Shown here: one piece after another, positions 1 to 8,793 of the stretch | Numbering within the stretch: the stretch's first letter is position 1 | Layout: every line of letters begins with the position of its first letter | NCBI RefSeq assembly: GCF_024172125.1 | Contig: NZ_JAMZEA010000003.1 | Coordinates: forward strand, 372,001-436,000 | Source of the DNA: Actinomadura rupiterrae | Lineage (GTDB): Bacteria > Actinomycetota > Actinomycetes > Streptosporangiales > Streptosporangiaceae | Direction: 5' to 3' | DNA length: 64,000 bases | Translations under genes and position numbers: made by a program | The notes under the pieces: model-generated | Told to the model about the DNA's origin: nothing | What the model saw: the letters and a program-made list of their open reading frames with translations, nothing else | Databases searched by the model: none

Positions 1-188
1 GCTTCTACCCGGTCGCCCCGCTGTGCGCCTTCGACCTGGGCAGCGGCCGCCGGATCGGCGACCCGGGCGCGCCGCCCGGCTGGTACACCGGCGCGACCGA
101 CGGCTGGCGCGTCTGGCGGGACGAGTCGGGCACCCTGCACGCCCTGCACGACGCCCGCGGCACCGCCCCCGGCATGTACGGCCCCTGA
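1..188 (+). CDS. 3' end of an unidentified protein (partial)
   Basis: The window opens inside a frame that runs from base 3 to a TGA at 186-188, giving about 61 C-terminal residues ending in MYGP. It is Gly, Trp and Asp rich (WYTGATDGWRVWRDESG), which could be an extracellular or repeat-type fold, but there is no recognisable catalytic motif. Composition and codon third-position GC are typical of the real genes here, so I take it as the tail of a gene beginning outside the window. Function unknown. Confidence 0.6.
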   Translation, partial: FYPVAPLCAFDLGSGRRIGDPGAPPGWYTGATDGWRVWRDESGTLHALHDARGTAPGMYGP

Positions 189-438
189 CCGCCGACCATG
201 CTCCGGCCCTCGCCCTGGCCCGCGCCCGCCCGGCGACGACCGTGTCCGTCTGGTCTCGGCTGAGTATTCGGGCGGGGTGTCCGCGCACTTCGGGACAACG
301 GGTTCGCGCCGCGCGGGACCCGGCGTGTACGCGCCTTCCGGCAGCGGCTACATTGCGGAGGTGACCGGCGAGTAACCCAGGTACCGAAGGCCGGTACGAG
401 ACCGGACCGGAAGGTCCCGCAGAACAGGGAGTCACGCA

Positions 439-1659
439 ATGCCCGAGGCAGTCATCGTCGCCACCGCGCGTTCCCCCATCGGACGGGCCTTCAAGGGGTC
501 GCTGAAGGACCTGCGCCCGGACGACCTCACCGCGCGCATGGTCGAGGCGGCCATGGCCAAGGTCCCGCAGCTCGGCCCGGACCAGATCGACGACCTGCTG
601 CTCGGCTGCGGCCTGCCCGGCGGCGAGCAGGGCTACAACATGGGCCGCGTCGTGTCGGTGCTGCTCGGCTGGGACAACGTGCCCGGCGCGACGATCACCC
701 GGTACTGCTCGTCCTCGCTCCAGACCACCCGGATGGCGCTGCACGCGATCAAGGCCGGCGAGGCCGACGTGATCGTCTCGGCCGGTGTCGAGATGGTGTC
801 GCGGTTCGCCAAGGGCAGCTCCGACGGCCTGCCCGACACGCAGAACCCGCTGTTCGCCGGGGCCGAGGCCCGCACCGCCAAGCGCGCCGAGGGCGGCGCC
901 GAGGTGTGGTCCGACCCGCGCGAGCAGGACGAGCTGCCCGACGTGTACATCGCGATGGGCCAGACCGCCGAGAACGTCGCGGCGAAGTACGGCGTGACCC
1001 GCGAGGCGCAGGACCACTTCGGCGTCCGCTCGCAGAACCTCGCCGAGAAGGCGAACGAGAACGGCTTCTGGGCGCAGGACATCACCCCGGTCGAGCTGCC
1101 GGACGGCACGGTCGTCAGCAAGGACGACGGCCCGCGCGCCGGCACCACCTACGAGAAGGTGTCCACGCTCCAGCCGGTGTTCCGGCCGGACGGGACGGTC
1201 ACCGCGGGCAACTGCTGCCCGCTGAACGACGGCGCCGCCGCGGTCGTCGTCATGAGCGACACCAAGGCCGCCGAGCTCGGCATCACCCCGCTCGCGCGGA
1301 TCGTGTCGACCGGCGTGTCCGGCCTGTCCCCCGAGATCATGGGCCTCGGCCCGGTCGAGGCGTCCCGCAAGGCCCTCGCCAAGGCCGGGATGAGCATCGG
1401 CGACATCGACCTGGTCGAGATCAACGAGGCGTTCGCGGCGCAGGTGCTGCCGTCCGCCGAGCAGCTCGGCATCGACATCGACAAGCTGAACGTCAACGGC
1501 GGCGCGATCGCGGTCGGCCACCCGTTCGGCATGACCGGCGCGCGGATCACCTCCACGCTGCTGAACAGCCTGAAGTTCCACGACAAGCAGTTCGGCCTGG
1601 AGACGATGTGCGTCGGCGGCGGCCAGGGCATGGCGATGGTGGTCGAGCGCCTGTCCTGA
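439..1659 (+). CDS. thiolase, acetyl-CoA C-acyltransferase (FadA type)
   Basis: Full-length thiolase (406 aa). It catalyses thiolytic cleavage of 3-ketoacyl-CoA, or the reverse Claisen condensation, in the cytosol. The nucleophilic Cys is C90 in TRYCSSS, the NEAFAAQ loop is present, the catalytic His is H361 in VGHPFGMTG, and the second acid/base Cys is C391 in MCVGGGQG, so all active-site residues are intact. ATG at 439 follows an AGGGAG ribosome site at about 426-431. It stands alone, with no hydratase/dehydrogenase partner next to it, so fatty-acid or steroid beta-oxidation cannot be told apart from general acetoacetyl-CoA metabolism. A 12-bp perfect hairpin 140 bp downstream probably ends the transcript. 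Confidence 0.95.
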   Translation: MPEAVIVATARSPIGRAFKGSLKDLRPDDLTARMVEAAMAKVPQLGPDQIDDLLLGCGLPGGEQGYNMGRVVSVLLGWDNVPGATITRYCSSSLQTTRMALHAIKAGEADVIVSAGVEMVSRFAKGSSDGLPDTQNPLFAGAEARTAKRAEGGAEVWSDPREQDELPDVYIAMGQTAENVAAKYGVTREAQDHFGVRSQNLAEKANENGFWAQDITPVELPDGTVVSKDDGPRAGTTYEKVSTLQPVFRPDGTVTAGNCCPLNDGAAAVVVMSDTKAAELGITPLARIVSTGVSGLSPEIMGLGPVEASRKALAKAGMSIGDIDLVEINEAFAAQVLPSAEQLGIDIDKLNVNGGAIAVGHPFGMTGARITSTLLNSLKFHDKQFGLETMCVGGGQGMAMVVERLS

Positions 1660-1669
1660 CGGTCCGTAC

Positions 1670-1713
1670 GGCATCCGTGAGGCATCCGTGCGGCATCCGT
1701 GCGGCATCCTCGC
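1670..1713. repeat. 11-bp tandem repeat, four copies
   Basis: Four consecutive 11-bp units of the form GGCATCCGTGN begin 11 bases after the thiolase stop; the last unit is degenerate (GGCATCCTCGC). Non-coding. With the hairpin at 1800-1832 it accounts for most of the 305-bp gap between the thiolase and the next gene; the rest of the gap (1833-1950) is relatively AT-rich and may hold the promoter of the DUF4287 gene, but I see no convincing -35/-10 pair. Confidence 0.8.
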
Positions 1714-1799
1714 GGCGGTCCTGGTGGGCGTCGTGCGGACGGTCTGACGGTCGGGAAGGCTGATCGTCCGGCCGCATGATCACTAAGCGTCATCCCAGC

Positions 1800-1832
1800 G
1801 TGGCCCGGGTTTGCAGGGACAACCCGGGCCAC
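1800..1832. terminator. 12-bp perfect hairpin, probable terminator of the thiolase gene
   Basis: Arms 1800-1811 (GTGGCCCGGGTT) and 1821-1832 (AACCCGGGCCAC) are exact reverse complements around a 9-nt loop. There is no U tract, which is usual for actinomycete terminators. Confidence 0.6.
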
Positions 1833-1964
1833 CTGCGCGTTCGGGGCGAGTATCGCTTTACGAAGGATCTACGTTACGTGATGGATAGGTCCCCGTTAGG
1901 GGGTTGTCACATCCGGGTCCGTGTTGCACAGTCGGCTGAAGAGCCCCGCGACATGGAGGTGCCT

Positions 1965-2192
1965 ATGTCACTGAACCACTCGTCGGAGACGCACACCAAG
2001 CTCATCGCACGCATCCCGCAAGTCACAGGACGTGACATCCCCGAGTGGTTCACCACCATCGAGAACGGTCCCTCGTTCCTGCGCTGCGACGAACGCACGA
2101 CGTGGCTCGCCGCGGAACACGGACTCTCCCACGGCTACGCCGCCGCCCTCGTGCGCGAGCACGAGCGGACGCGGCGCGCGCGCCACTACTGA
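1965..2192 (+). CDS. DUF4287 small protein
   Basis: 75-aa protein with the compact DUF4287 signature: an N-terminal helix with HTKLIARIPQVTGRD, IPEWF, and a C-terminal helix with LAAEHGLSHGYAAALVREH. The family is widespread in actinobacteria and its function is unknown. The same frame is open further upstream to about 1776, but the ATG at 1965 sits four bases after a GGAGGT at 1955-1960 and gives the usual family length, so I chose it. No partner gene is in the same operon; a 17-bp hairpin lies 140 bp downstream. Confidence 0.85.
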   Translation: MSLNHSSETHTKLIARIPQVTGRDIPEWFTTIENGPSFLRCDERTTWLAAEHGLSHGYAAALVREHERTRRARHY

Positions 2193-2329
2193 AAGGCCGC
2201 GTGTCGCGAGGCGGCGCCCTTTCGCTCGTCGCCGCCACAACTGAAGAGCTTCGCGGGAACCGGCCACCGGACAGCCCCCGCTGTCGCGCCGCTGCGCGTG
2301 CGCGATCGTGGCGCGGAGTTCCCGCCGAC

Positions 2330-2372
2330 GAACAGCCCCTCGCCGGTCTCCGCTTCCGGCGAGGGGCTGTTC
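2330..2372. terminator. 17-bp perfect GC hairpin
   Basis: Arms 2330-2346 and 2356-2372 are exact reverse complements (GAACAGCCCCTCGCCGG and its complement) around the 9-nt loop TCTCCGCTT. It lies in the 385-bp gap between the DUF4287 gene and the caspase operon and would stop read-through into that operon. Its right arm runs directly into the 33-bp tandem repeat. Confidence 0.75.
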
Positions 2373-2491
2373 GGTTCCCCGATTCCCCACGCCCTGGCGC
2401 TGGTCGGTTTCCCGGTTCTCCACGTCCCGGCGCTGGTCGGATCCCCGCTCCTCCACGTCCCGGCGCTGTTCGGCTTTCCGGGTCCTTCCGG
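2367..2491. repeat. 33-bp tandem repeat, about 3.8 copies, upstream of the caspase operon
   Basis: Units begin at 2367, 2400, 2433 and 2466, each starting CTGKTCGG and (for the first three) ending CCTGGCG or CCCGGCG; neighbouring units differ at several positions. The array ends about 90 bp before the GTG start of the giant gene, so the promoter of that operon must lie in or beside it. Thirty-three bases are eleven codons and two frames stay open across it, but I see no start or ribosome site that would make it coding. Confidence 0.85.
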
Positions 2492-2577
2492 CATGGCGGA
2501 AGGTAAATTCGCGCTCAACGATCGCGTCCCCGCCGCGAACGCCCATCACCGTCGTTGCCGTGAAGGTGCCGTGAGCC

Positions 2578-5500
2578 GTGCCCGTCGTCGCCGTGCCCCG
2601 CGTTGCAGACCGCCTCGCCCTGTTGATCGGCGTCCCCGCGTGCCCGGAGGCCGCGTCCGTCCTGCCAGGTGATCTGTCGGACGTCGTCCCGCGCGACGTG
2701 TCGCTGATGGCGGACGCGCTGTCCGGCTCGAACTACGACCTGCGCGTTCTGGGCCTGGACGATGACGCCTCGGGCGGACGGATGCGCGGCGAGCTGCGCC
2801 GGGCCTGCCAGGACGCCCCGGCCGGCGGGACGCTGCTCATCTACTTCTCGGGGCACGGCGTCCACCTGAACGGCGCCGACTACCTAGTCCCCTCCGACGC
2901 CCAGCTTTCCGGACCGGACGAGCTGGACATCAGAACCCTCCTCCCGCTCGACCTCAGCGAGTTCCTCGACCAGTGCCCTGCGCGGACGGTCCTTGTCGTC
3001 ACGGATGCCTGCCGCGAGGGCCCGACGCGCGGATTCGGCGCGGTCACCTACCCGAACGCGTCCGCTTCGCTGGACGTGGGCTTCTTCTTCGGCTGCGCCG
3101 AGGGGCAGGTCTGCGGATCGGACGAGCACGGCAGTTTCTTCACGCGCGCCCTGGCGGACGCCCTCGCCCCACACACGCCTACGCGAACCGTCGAGCGCCT
3201 CGTGCGCGAGGCAACGGGCGCGACCGTACGCGCTTCCGCTATGCAGACCCCGCGGTTCGTGCGGAGCAGCGTGATTCCCGATCGCCTGGACGCGGCGGAG
3301 ATCTGCGACGGTCTGGAACTCATCGACCGCTGGCGCGATGCGGTTTCGTCCAGCCCTCTATGGGATCTGGCGTCCGGGCCAGTGGACGAGATCCGCACAC
3401 GCGTGGTGAAGGTGGTCGAGGAGTTCGCACGCCAGCGCCACGACGCCATGGCAGCGCTACCCGATCCCTGGGCGGACGACGAATACCCGGTACGCGTCCT
3501 AGAAAAGGGCCTGCTGCCGCTCTGCCGTGCCGAATTGAGTCCGGCCGAGGTCGCAGCCTTGGTCGCCGTCCCGTTCCTGCGCGAGGCCGTGTTGGCGGTC
3601 GGACTCTTGGAAGCGCGCGAATGCGAGCCGCTAGACCTGGAAGCGCAACCGCAGGCATCGGCCATACGAACCGAGCTGGAATCCGTCCACCGGGCGTACC
3701 AGATCGTGTGGCGACGCGCGTCCGGGCGGGCTCCCGGCTCGGCCCGCGACGCGCTCGCCATGTGGCTGTGCCACCGCTGGCTGGTCGAACGCGCCGAACT
3801 GTGGCGCTCGTCCCGTCCGCGCGAGCTGACCGGACGGCTCGCCGCCGCGCTCCTCGGCACGGACGCCGCCGACTGGAACGCCGACGACCTCACCGAACTC
3901 CTCCTCGCGCTCGGCCCCTCGGTCGGCTCGGACATCGTGGAACGCCACGCCGGCGGCGAACTCAGCCCGTTCCCTACCGGCGGCGTCCGGATGCCCGGTC
4001 GCGCCGACCAGCCTTTCCGCCTCCTCGGCCTCGCGGTGCTGCTGGCGTTCGCTGGCCAGCTCGCCGCCGATCCGCGCGCGCTGCCGACCGTCCTCGCCGA
4101 TCACGTCGGCATCCCGGACGGCGTCACCCCCGACGATCTCCGCACCACGCTCACCCAGCCCGGCTTCGCGTGGACACCGGTCGGCGACGACCTGGATCTC
4201 CAGGCCGTCTGCCCGCACCCGGCCGTCCATGCCGCGCTCGAAGCCCTGATGCTCCGCGTGGACGAGATGCGCCAGGCCATCCCCGAACTGCAAGCCGCCC
4301 GCGGCTCCGAGGAGCTGGCCCCGGCCGCGGACCTCCCCTCCCGCTTCACGCGGCGCGGCCTGCGTCCACGAAAGCTGAAGGGCGAGCCGACCTACGACGT
4401 CCCGCTGCTGCGCTTCCGCCTGGCGGACGACGAGGTCCGCGAACTCCTCATGGGCGCGCAGCTCTACGGCGAGCGTTCGCTCGCCATCCGCGAGCTGTAC
4501 CAGAACGCACTGGACGCCTGCCGCTACCGCGAAATGCGCCTGCGCTACCTGTCGAAGACCGGCGCTCCCGGCGCGTCCTGGCACGGCGAAATCCGCATAA
4601 CCCAAGGCGTGGACGAGGACGGCCGCGCATTCATCACGTGCGAGGACAACGGCATCGGCATGGCCGAATACGACCTCAAGCACACCTTCTCCCGCGCCGG
4701 CCGCCGCTTCGAGCAAACAACGCAGTTCCGCCGCGAGCAGGCCCAATGGAAACGCAAGGATCCGAGCCTGCGCCTGTACCCGAACAGCCAGTTCGGCATC
4801 GGCGTCTTCAGCTACTTCATGCTCGCCGACGAGATCGCCATCGAGACCCGCCGCCTCAACATGGACGGCCACGGCGGTGGCACCGGCCTCCGCGTGGACG
4901 TGTCGAGCAGCGGCAGCCTCTTCCGCATCCGCCGCTCCGACCAGGCCGTCCCCCACTCCGGCACGCGCGTGACGCTGTACCTCCCCGACGACATTGCCCA
5001 GTCCACCTCCGTCCTCAAAACCCTGGGCGACCTCCTGAAAGTCGCCGAATACGACGTCATCATCAAGGAAGACGACCGAAAAAAGGTCTGGCCCGCCGGT
5101 TGGCTCCACTACCCACCCGGAGGCTATGAGGCCGGTCGGCCAGCGGTTTACTCTTCGGCGCCGACGATCGACGCGCCGCCACGGCCCCCCGCGGTCCCTC
5201 CTTACCCGAGAGAGTTCTCCACTGATGATCTGCCCGACTGGTACGGCCCGGCGGAGAGCTTCTGGTGGGTGAACGGCCACGGCGCGATACTGGCGGACGG
5301 GCTCCTCGCCAACCGGCGCAACTTCGGCTACGTCGCGGACTTCGGACGTGAGCACCTGCCGCAAATGAGCGTCAACCGAACCCAGATCCTCGCCTACGAC
5401 CGCAGGCGCTTGGACGAACTGTTGCGCCGGGGGCTGGAGCAGCTGCCCCAGTGGCAGGAGCTGACCCTCGCCTGGCTGTGGCGGCTCGCACTGGCCGAGC

Positions 5501-7737
5501 CCTCGCTGGCCCAAGCGGCCGTGGAGGCGCTCATCGAGCAGAACGTGGTGGTCGCGGCAGGTCTCCAACCCACGACACACATGACGCCCGTGACGCGCGC
5601 ACCTGCTCCGGCATGGTCGCCGCCAGTGTCCCTCCGGGCCGTGGGCTGTCTGAACCTCGACGCGAAAGGTCTGGCAGCCGCACTGCCCGACCTTTCCAAG
5701 GGGATACCGATCGCCTGGCTCGCTTCCGGCTACTTCCAACCGGTCCCCCTGTCGCCAGCCGCCCCGCAGGGGGACTTCAACCAATTGGAGACCTGGGTGT
5801 CGGCCTGGCGTCGGGTCGTCCACATCGAGGCCGGGATGACCCGGGCGGACCCGGAGGAGGATCTCGTCCTGCCGGAACGGGTGGACGGGTACCCAGTGCC
5901 GACGCCTTTGGAGCAGGTCCTCCTTCAAGAGCCGGAGATCACCCTCCACCGGGTGGCGATCGCCGCGGGCACGGTGAACAGGACGATGGAAACCGCGCTC
6001 CGGCGCGCCCGGCGGCTCGCGTTCGTGGGCCGGGTCTGCACCCGGCTCCCGCGGGTCTTCCAGGGGCCCGACTTCGTGCCCGACCGGTTCGACTGCTCGG
6101 TGCTCGCCTGGCCGGACGGGCGGGGGGCCGGCGCCCGGCTCACCCGCGCGCGGTTCTGCGCGATCCTCATGATGCTCGACGGAATGGACGTCGAGACGTT
6201 CTTGAAGGAACGCCTGCCCGGCTACCGCGCGTGCGGCGTGCCGCTCACCGAGCGGGACATCCAGGACGCGGTCGCTTCGCTGACGCCCGAGATCACCCAT
6301 CTCATCCGGGACTGGGTCGCGGTGAACCAGGGACTGCCGCGCGATGGCTCGCTCGACGAGCGCGGCGTCAAAGCCCTCGCGACCCACTGGGGGCTCTCCC
6401 GGAGGATGGCGTTGAAACGTCTTGCTCCGCTCGCGCGTATCGGACTCGCCGTCGCTCATCGGACGGACTTCGGTCCCCTGCTGGGCTCCGGCCGCTTTGT
6501 CCACGCCGCCCCTGCCCCCCGGGCGTTCGCCGCCGTCCCCGCTCGGGAGATCGTGGACCAGCTCGATGCGGTGGCCGTGACCGACCTGGACGTCCTGCGC
6601 CTGGCCGCTCGGTATATCACCTCGGTAAGAGTGGTGCGCGAACGGCTGAACGGGCTCGCTGCGTCACGGGGACTCACCGTCCCCCCGCCGACCGAGGCCG
6701 ACCATTTGCGGCCGCAAACGCCCGAGATGGCGGCCCTGGGGCTGCAAACCCAGGCGGACGAGTACTCGTGGGAACAGGAAGGACCTTCTGGCAACGGCCG
6801 AGTGACGCTCGGGTGTCTGATCTTGGCCGCGGCGAAGACGCGGATCCCGATTTCGGAATTGCGGGCCCGGCTGGAGCAGTACCGGCCGCTCGGGATCCGG
6901 TTCACCGAGTGGAGCGGGAAGACCGACCTGGTCGAATCACTGCGTCAGCCCGACTGGCAGTTGCTCGCCGACAGCGTCGACCGGGAATGGGACGGCGGCC
7001 CCCTGCCACTCAGAGCCATCCTCCAGCTCGCCACCGACCGACGGCAGACGGTGAGCAAGATCTCCGCCATGCTGGCGTCCCTCGGCGCCCAGCTGGGGAT
7101 CACATACTTCGTGCCGATCCTCATCGGCGACTTCGCCGAGCTGATCCCGACTCATGACGAACTGACGATGCTGGAGCGTCACCGCCACCGGGGCCTGCCG
7201 ACCTTCCTTCTCGCCCGGTTCGCCCACATGGCGCACGCTCCGCTCGGTGAGGTGGTCAAGCGGTTCAAGCACTATGAGCAGCTCGGGGAGTACCGGGTCT
7301 GGCCTGGGGCTTCGCCCGAACTGCCCGAGGACGCGGCCGCTACGCGGCCGGACGGGTACGACGTGATCGCGCTTTCTGAGGATCTGCTCAACGTCGAGGC
7401 ACGGTCAACCCCTGTGGACGGGCTGGAGCTGGTGCGGATCGCGGGGCGGTTCGGGTGGACGTTGGGGAGGCTTTGGAAGCGGTTGTGGCCCTACACGTTC
7501 CTTGGGTTGGAGCTGACTGCGCCTGAGCCGGTCGGGAAGTTGGCGGAGCACATGCCGGACTGGCGGGAGTTGTTGCTGATCACGCGGAACCTGGACGGGG
7601 CGCGGCCTGTCGCGTATCCGGTTCCGGACGATGATCATGTGGACGACGCCGCTTTCGTCGTCGAGGAATCCGGGGAGTATGTGCAGGAGCGGCTGCGGTT
7701 CTATGCGCCGCTGTTCGGAGGGGGCGGGGATGGCTGA
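2578..7737 (+). CDS. giant caspase-like peptidase / Hsp90-like (GHKL) ATPase with C-terminal winged-helix-like repeats
   Basis: 1719 aa. Residues about 10-245 are a caspase-fold peptidase: core strand LALLIGV, catalytic His93 in YFSGHG, catalytic Cys145 in VVTDAC, then the DEHGSFFTRAL helix at 182-192. A helical region (about 250-600) follows. Residues about 610-860 are an Hsp90/GHKL ATPase: N box RELYQNALDA (Asn643), Mg/ATP loop EDNGIGM (690-695) and lid/G2 box QFGIGVFS (738-745), all intact. After a bridging region with VNRTQI, the C-terminal 600 residues carry seven similar helix-turn-helix-like units near 1123, 1259, 1337, 1411, 1476, 1540 and 1616. GTG at 2578 is the first possible start, since TGA closes the frame at 2572; it keeps the first caspase strand. 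First gene of a three-gene operon. Related caspase/Hsp90-like proteins are proposed infection-sensing suicide proteins; the role here is inferred. Confidence 0.9.
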   Translation: MPVVAVPRVADRLALLIGVPACPEAASVLPGDLSDVVPRDVSLMADALSGSNYDLRVLGLDDDASGGRMRGELRRACQDAPAGGTLLIYFSGHGVHLNGADYLVPSDAQLSGPDELDIRTLLPLDLSEFLDQCPARTVLVVTDACREGPTRGFGAVTYPNASASLDVGFFFGCAEGQVCGSDEHGSFFTRALADALAPHTPTRTVERLVREATGATVRASAMQTPRFVRSSVIPDRLDAAEICDGLELIDRWRDAVSSSPLWDLASGPVDEIRTRVVKVVEEFARQRHDAMAALPDPWADDEYPVRVLEKGLLPLCRAELSPAEVAALVAVPFLREAVLAVGLLEARECEPLDLEAQPQASAIRTELESVHRAYQIVWRRASGRAPGSARDALAMWLCHRWLVERAELWRSSRPRELTGRLAAALLGTDAADWNADDLTELLLALGPSVGSDIVERHAGGELSPFPTGGVRMPGRADQPFRLLGLAVLLAFAGQLAADPRALPTVLADHVGIPDGVTPDDLRTTLTQPGFAWTPVGDDLDLQAVCPHPAVHAALEALMLRVDEMRQAIPELQAARGSEELAPAADLPSRFTRRGLRPRKLKGEPTYDVPLLRFRLADDEVRELLMGAQLYGERSLAIRELYQNALDACRYREMRLRYLSKTGAPGASWHGEIRITQGVDEDGRAFITCEDNGIGMAEYDLKHTFSRAGRRFEQTTQFRREQAQWKRKDPSLRLYPNSQFGIGVFSYFMLADEIAIETRRLNMDGHGGGTGLRVDVSSSGSLFRIRRSDQAVPHSGTRVTLYLPDDIAQSTSVLKTLGDLLKVAEYDVIIKEDDRKKVWPAGWLHYPPGGYEAGRPAVYSSAPTIDAPPRPPAVPPYPREFSTDDLPDWYGPAESFWWVNGHGAILADGLLANRRNFGYVADFGREHLPQMSVNRTQILAYDRRRLDELLRRGLEQLPQWQELTLAWLWRLALAEPSLAQAAVEALIEQNVVVAAGLQPTTHMTPVTRAPAPAWSPPVSLRAVGCLNLDAKGLAAALPDLSKGIPIAWLASGYFQPVPLSPAAPQGDFNQLETWVSAWRRVVHIEAGMTRADPEEDLVLPERVDGYPVPTPLEQVLLQEPEITLHRVAIAAGTVNRTMETALRRARRLAFVGRVCTRLPRVFQGPDFVPDRFDCSVLAWPDGRGAGARLTRARFCAILMMLDGMDVETFLKERLPGYRACGVPLTERDIQDAVASLTPEITHLIRDWVAVNQGLPRDGSLDERGVKALATHWGLSRRMALKRLAPLARIGLAVAHRTDFGPLLGSGRFVHAAPAPRAFAAVPAREIVDQLDAVAVTDLDVLRLAARYITSVRVVRERLNGLAASRGLTVPPPTEADHLRPQTPEMAALGLQTQADEYSWEQEGPSGNGRVTLGCLILAAAKTRIPISELRARLEQYRPLGIRFTEWSGKTDLVESLRQPDWQLLADSVDREWDGGPLPLRAILQLATDRRQTVSKISAMLASLGAQLGITYFVPILIGDFAELIPTHDELTMLERHRHRGLPTFLLARFAHMAHAPLGEVVKRFKHYEQLGEYRVWPGASPELPEDAAATRPDGYDVIALSEDLLNVEARSTPVDGLELVRIAGRFGWTLGRLWKRLWPYTFLGLELTAPEPVGKLAEHMPDWRELLLITRNLDGARPVAYPVPDDDHVDDAAFVVEESGEYVQERLRFYAPLFGGGGDG

Positions 7738-8059
7738 GGGGCATGACACCGACCTGGAGTACACGATCGACGACCTGGACGTCCTGGAGGGCTTCGACGT
7801 CACGGTGAGCGCGGACGGGCGGCGGTACACGGTGTCCGGGAAGTGCCCGCAGTGCGGCGGGAAGACCGATTACACGGTGTCCCGCGGCACACCGGAGATC
7901 GCCAAGGGCCTGGGATGGCGGCGGGATGCGCCGGCGCTGCCGCAGGTCGGGTTGAGCGAGGTTCCGGTGAACTGCTGCTGCGGGTATCCGCACGCGCATC
8001 GTCCGGACAACGAATACTTTCCCGGTTGCGGGGCGCGCTGGAAGGTGCGGTTGCCGTGA
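7730..8059 (+). CDS. small Cys-rich, zinc-ribbon-like protein of the caspase operon
   Basis: 109 aa, acidic N-terminus followed by a putative zinc site: C39-P-Q-C42, then C82-C83-C84 with H88 and H90, and C100. The spacing fits a treble or ribbon fold, but I cannot assign a named family. The ATG at 7730 overlaps the last eight bases of the giant gene and sits behind GGAGGGGG at 7718-7725, so translation is coupled. Its own stop overlaps the next start. Obligate coupling to both neighbours suggests an adaptor or substrate in the same device; whether it is cleaved by the caspase is a guess. Confidence 0.8.
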   Translation: MAEGHDTDLEYTIDDLDVLEGFDVTVSADGRRYTVSGKCPQCGGKTDYTVSRGTPEIAKGLGWRRDAPALPQVGLSEVPVNCCCGYPHAHRPDNEYFPGCGARWKVRLP

Positions 8060-8673
8060 GCCTGTCGGACCGGCGGTGGGACGCGAAGGCGGCCGAGCTG
8101 GAGTTCGGGCAGCTGGAGGCCGTCCGGGCGCAGGCGGTGAGCTGGCGGAACGGCCTCGGCGGGCTGACCGCGCTGCTGGCCGCCGTCGTGATCGTCAAGG
8201 GCCGCGACAACATCGGGGACCTCGGCGGTGCCACCAAGTACTGCGTGATGGCGCTGCTCTGCGTGGCGTTCCTGGCGCTGCTGGCCGGGTCGCTGCTGGC
8301 GATGACGGCGGCGTTCGGCTCGCCGGGCGAGGACATCCTGCTCACCGGCGACGAGCTGCGCGTCTGGACGAACGCGGCGGTCCGGACGGCGCGGCGGCAG
8401 CTGGACCGGGCCCGGGTGCTGCTGGTCGGCGGGGTGGTGCTGGTGGCGGTGGCGACCGGGGTGACCTGGACCGCGCCGAGTCCGGCCGCCAAGAAGGACG
8501 CTCCGGCGCGGATCTATTCGGTGGAATTGTCCGTGGGCGGGACGGTTTGCGGCGAGTTGTCGGGCGGAGATACGACCGGCTTGACCCTCCAAACCGGAAA
8601 GTCCGGGAAGAAGGCGCCCGTCACCATTCCGTACAGCCAGGTCAAACGGGTCGGAGTCGTCAGCTCCTGCTGA
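8056..8673 (+). CDS. three-TM membrane protein of the caspase operon
   Basis: 205 aa. A charged N-terminal helix (1-30) is followed by three hydrophobic segments at about 33-48, 63-86 and 120-139, with the loop between the second and third rich in charged residues, and a C-terminal domain of about 60 aa ending in VGVVSSC that contains a few Cys. No recognised family. The GTG start at 8056 overlaps the preceding TGA by four bases (GTGA). As last gene of the operon it could be the membrane-damaging effector or the anchor of the caspase-ATPase; neither can be decided from sequence. Confidence 0.8.
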   Translation: MSLSDRRWDAKAAELEFGQLEAVRAQAVSWRNGLGGLTALLAAVVIVKGRDNIGDLGGATKYCVMALLCVAFLALLAGSLLAMTAAFGSPGEDILLTGDELRVWTNAAVRTARRQLDRARVLLVGGVVLVAVATGVTWTAPSPAAKKDAPARIYSVELSVGGTVCGELSGGDTTGLTLQTGKSGKKAPVTIPYSQVKRVGVVSSC

Positions 8674-8755
8674 GACCGACGCGCGCTGGCGCCTGCCGAT
8701 GCGCCTGGTGCGCCGGACGCGTCGGGCCTGGCGGGTGGGGGCGTCCGGACGGGAT

Positions 8756-8789
8756 CGAGCCCCCGGCCGCGGGTGCGGCCGGGGGCTCG
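8756..8789. terminator. 15-bp perfect GC hairpin between the caspase operon and the tRNA
   Basis: Arms 8756-8770 (CGAGCCCCCGGCCGC) and 8775-8789 pair perfectly around a GGGT tetraloop. It sits between the end of the operon and the 3' end of the oppositely oriented tRNA, so it can serve both transcripts. Confidence 0.8.
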
Positions 8790-8793
8790 CCGG

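Noticed and set aside
2367..2491. CRISPR array
   Set aside because: Units are head-to-tail without spacers, and no cas gene is in the window. The same holds for the other tandem repeats.
2298..2672. plus-strand 124-codon frame across the 33-bp repeat
   Set aside because: Peptide repeats only reflect the DNA repeat, there is no ribosome site, and it runs into the real gene in another frame.
3631..6504. 957-codon open frame on the minus strand inside the giant gene
   Set aside because: Pure antisense shadow of the caspase-ATPase gene; no ribosome site, unnatural composition (Gly/Arg/Glu repeats), no family resemblance.
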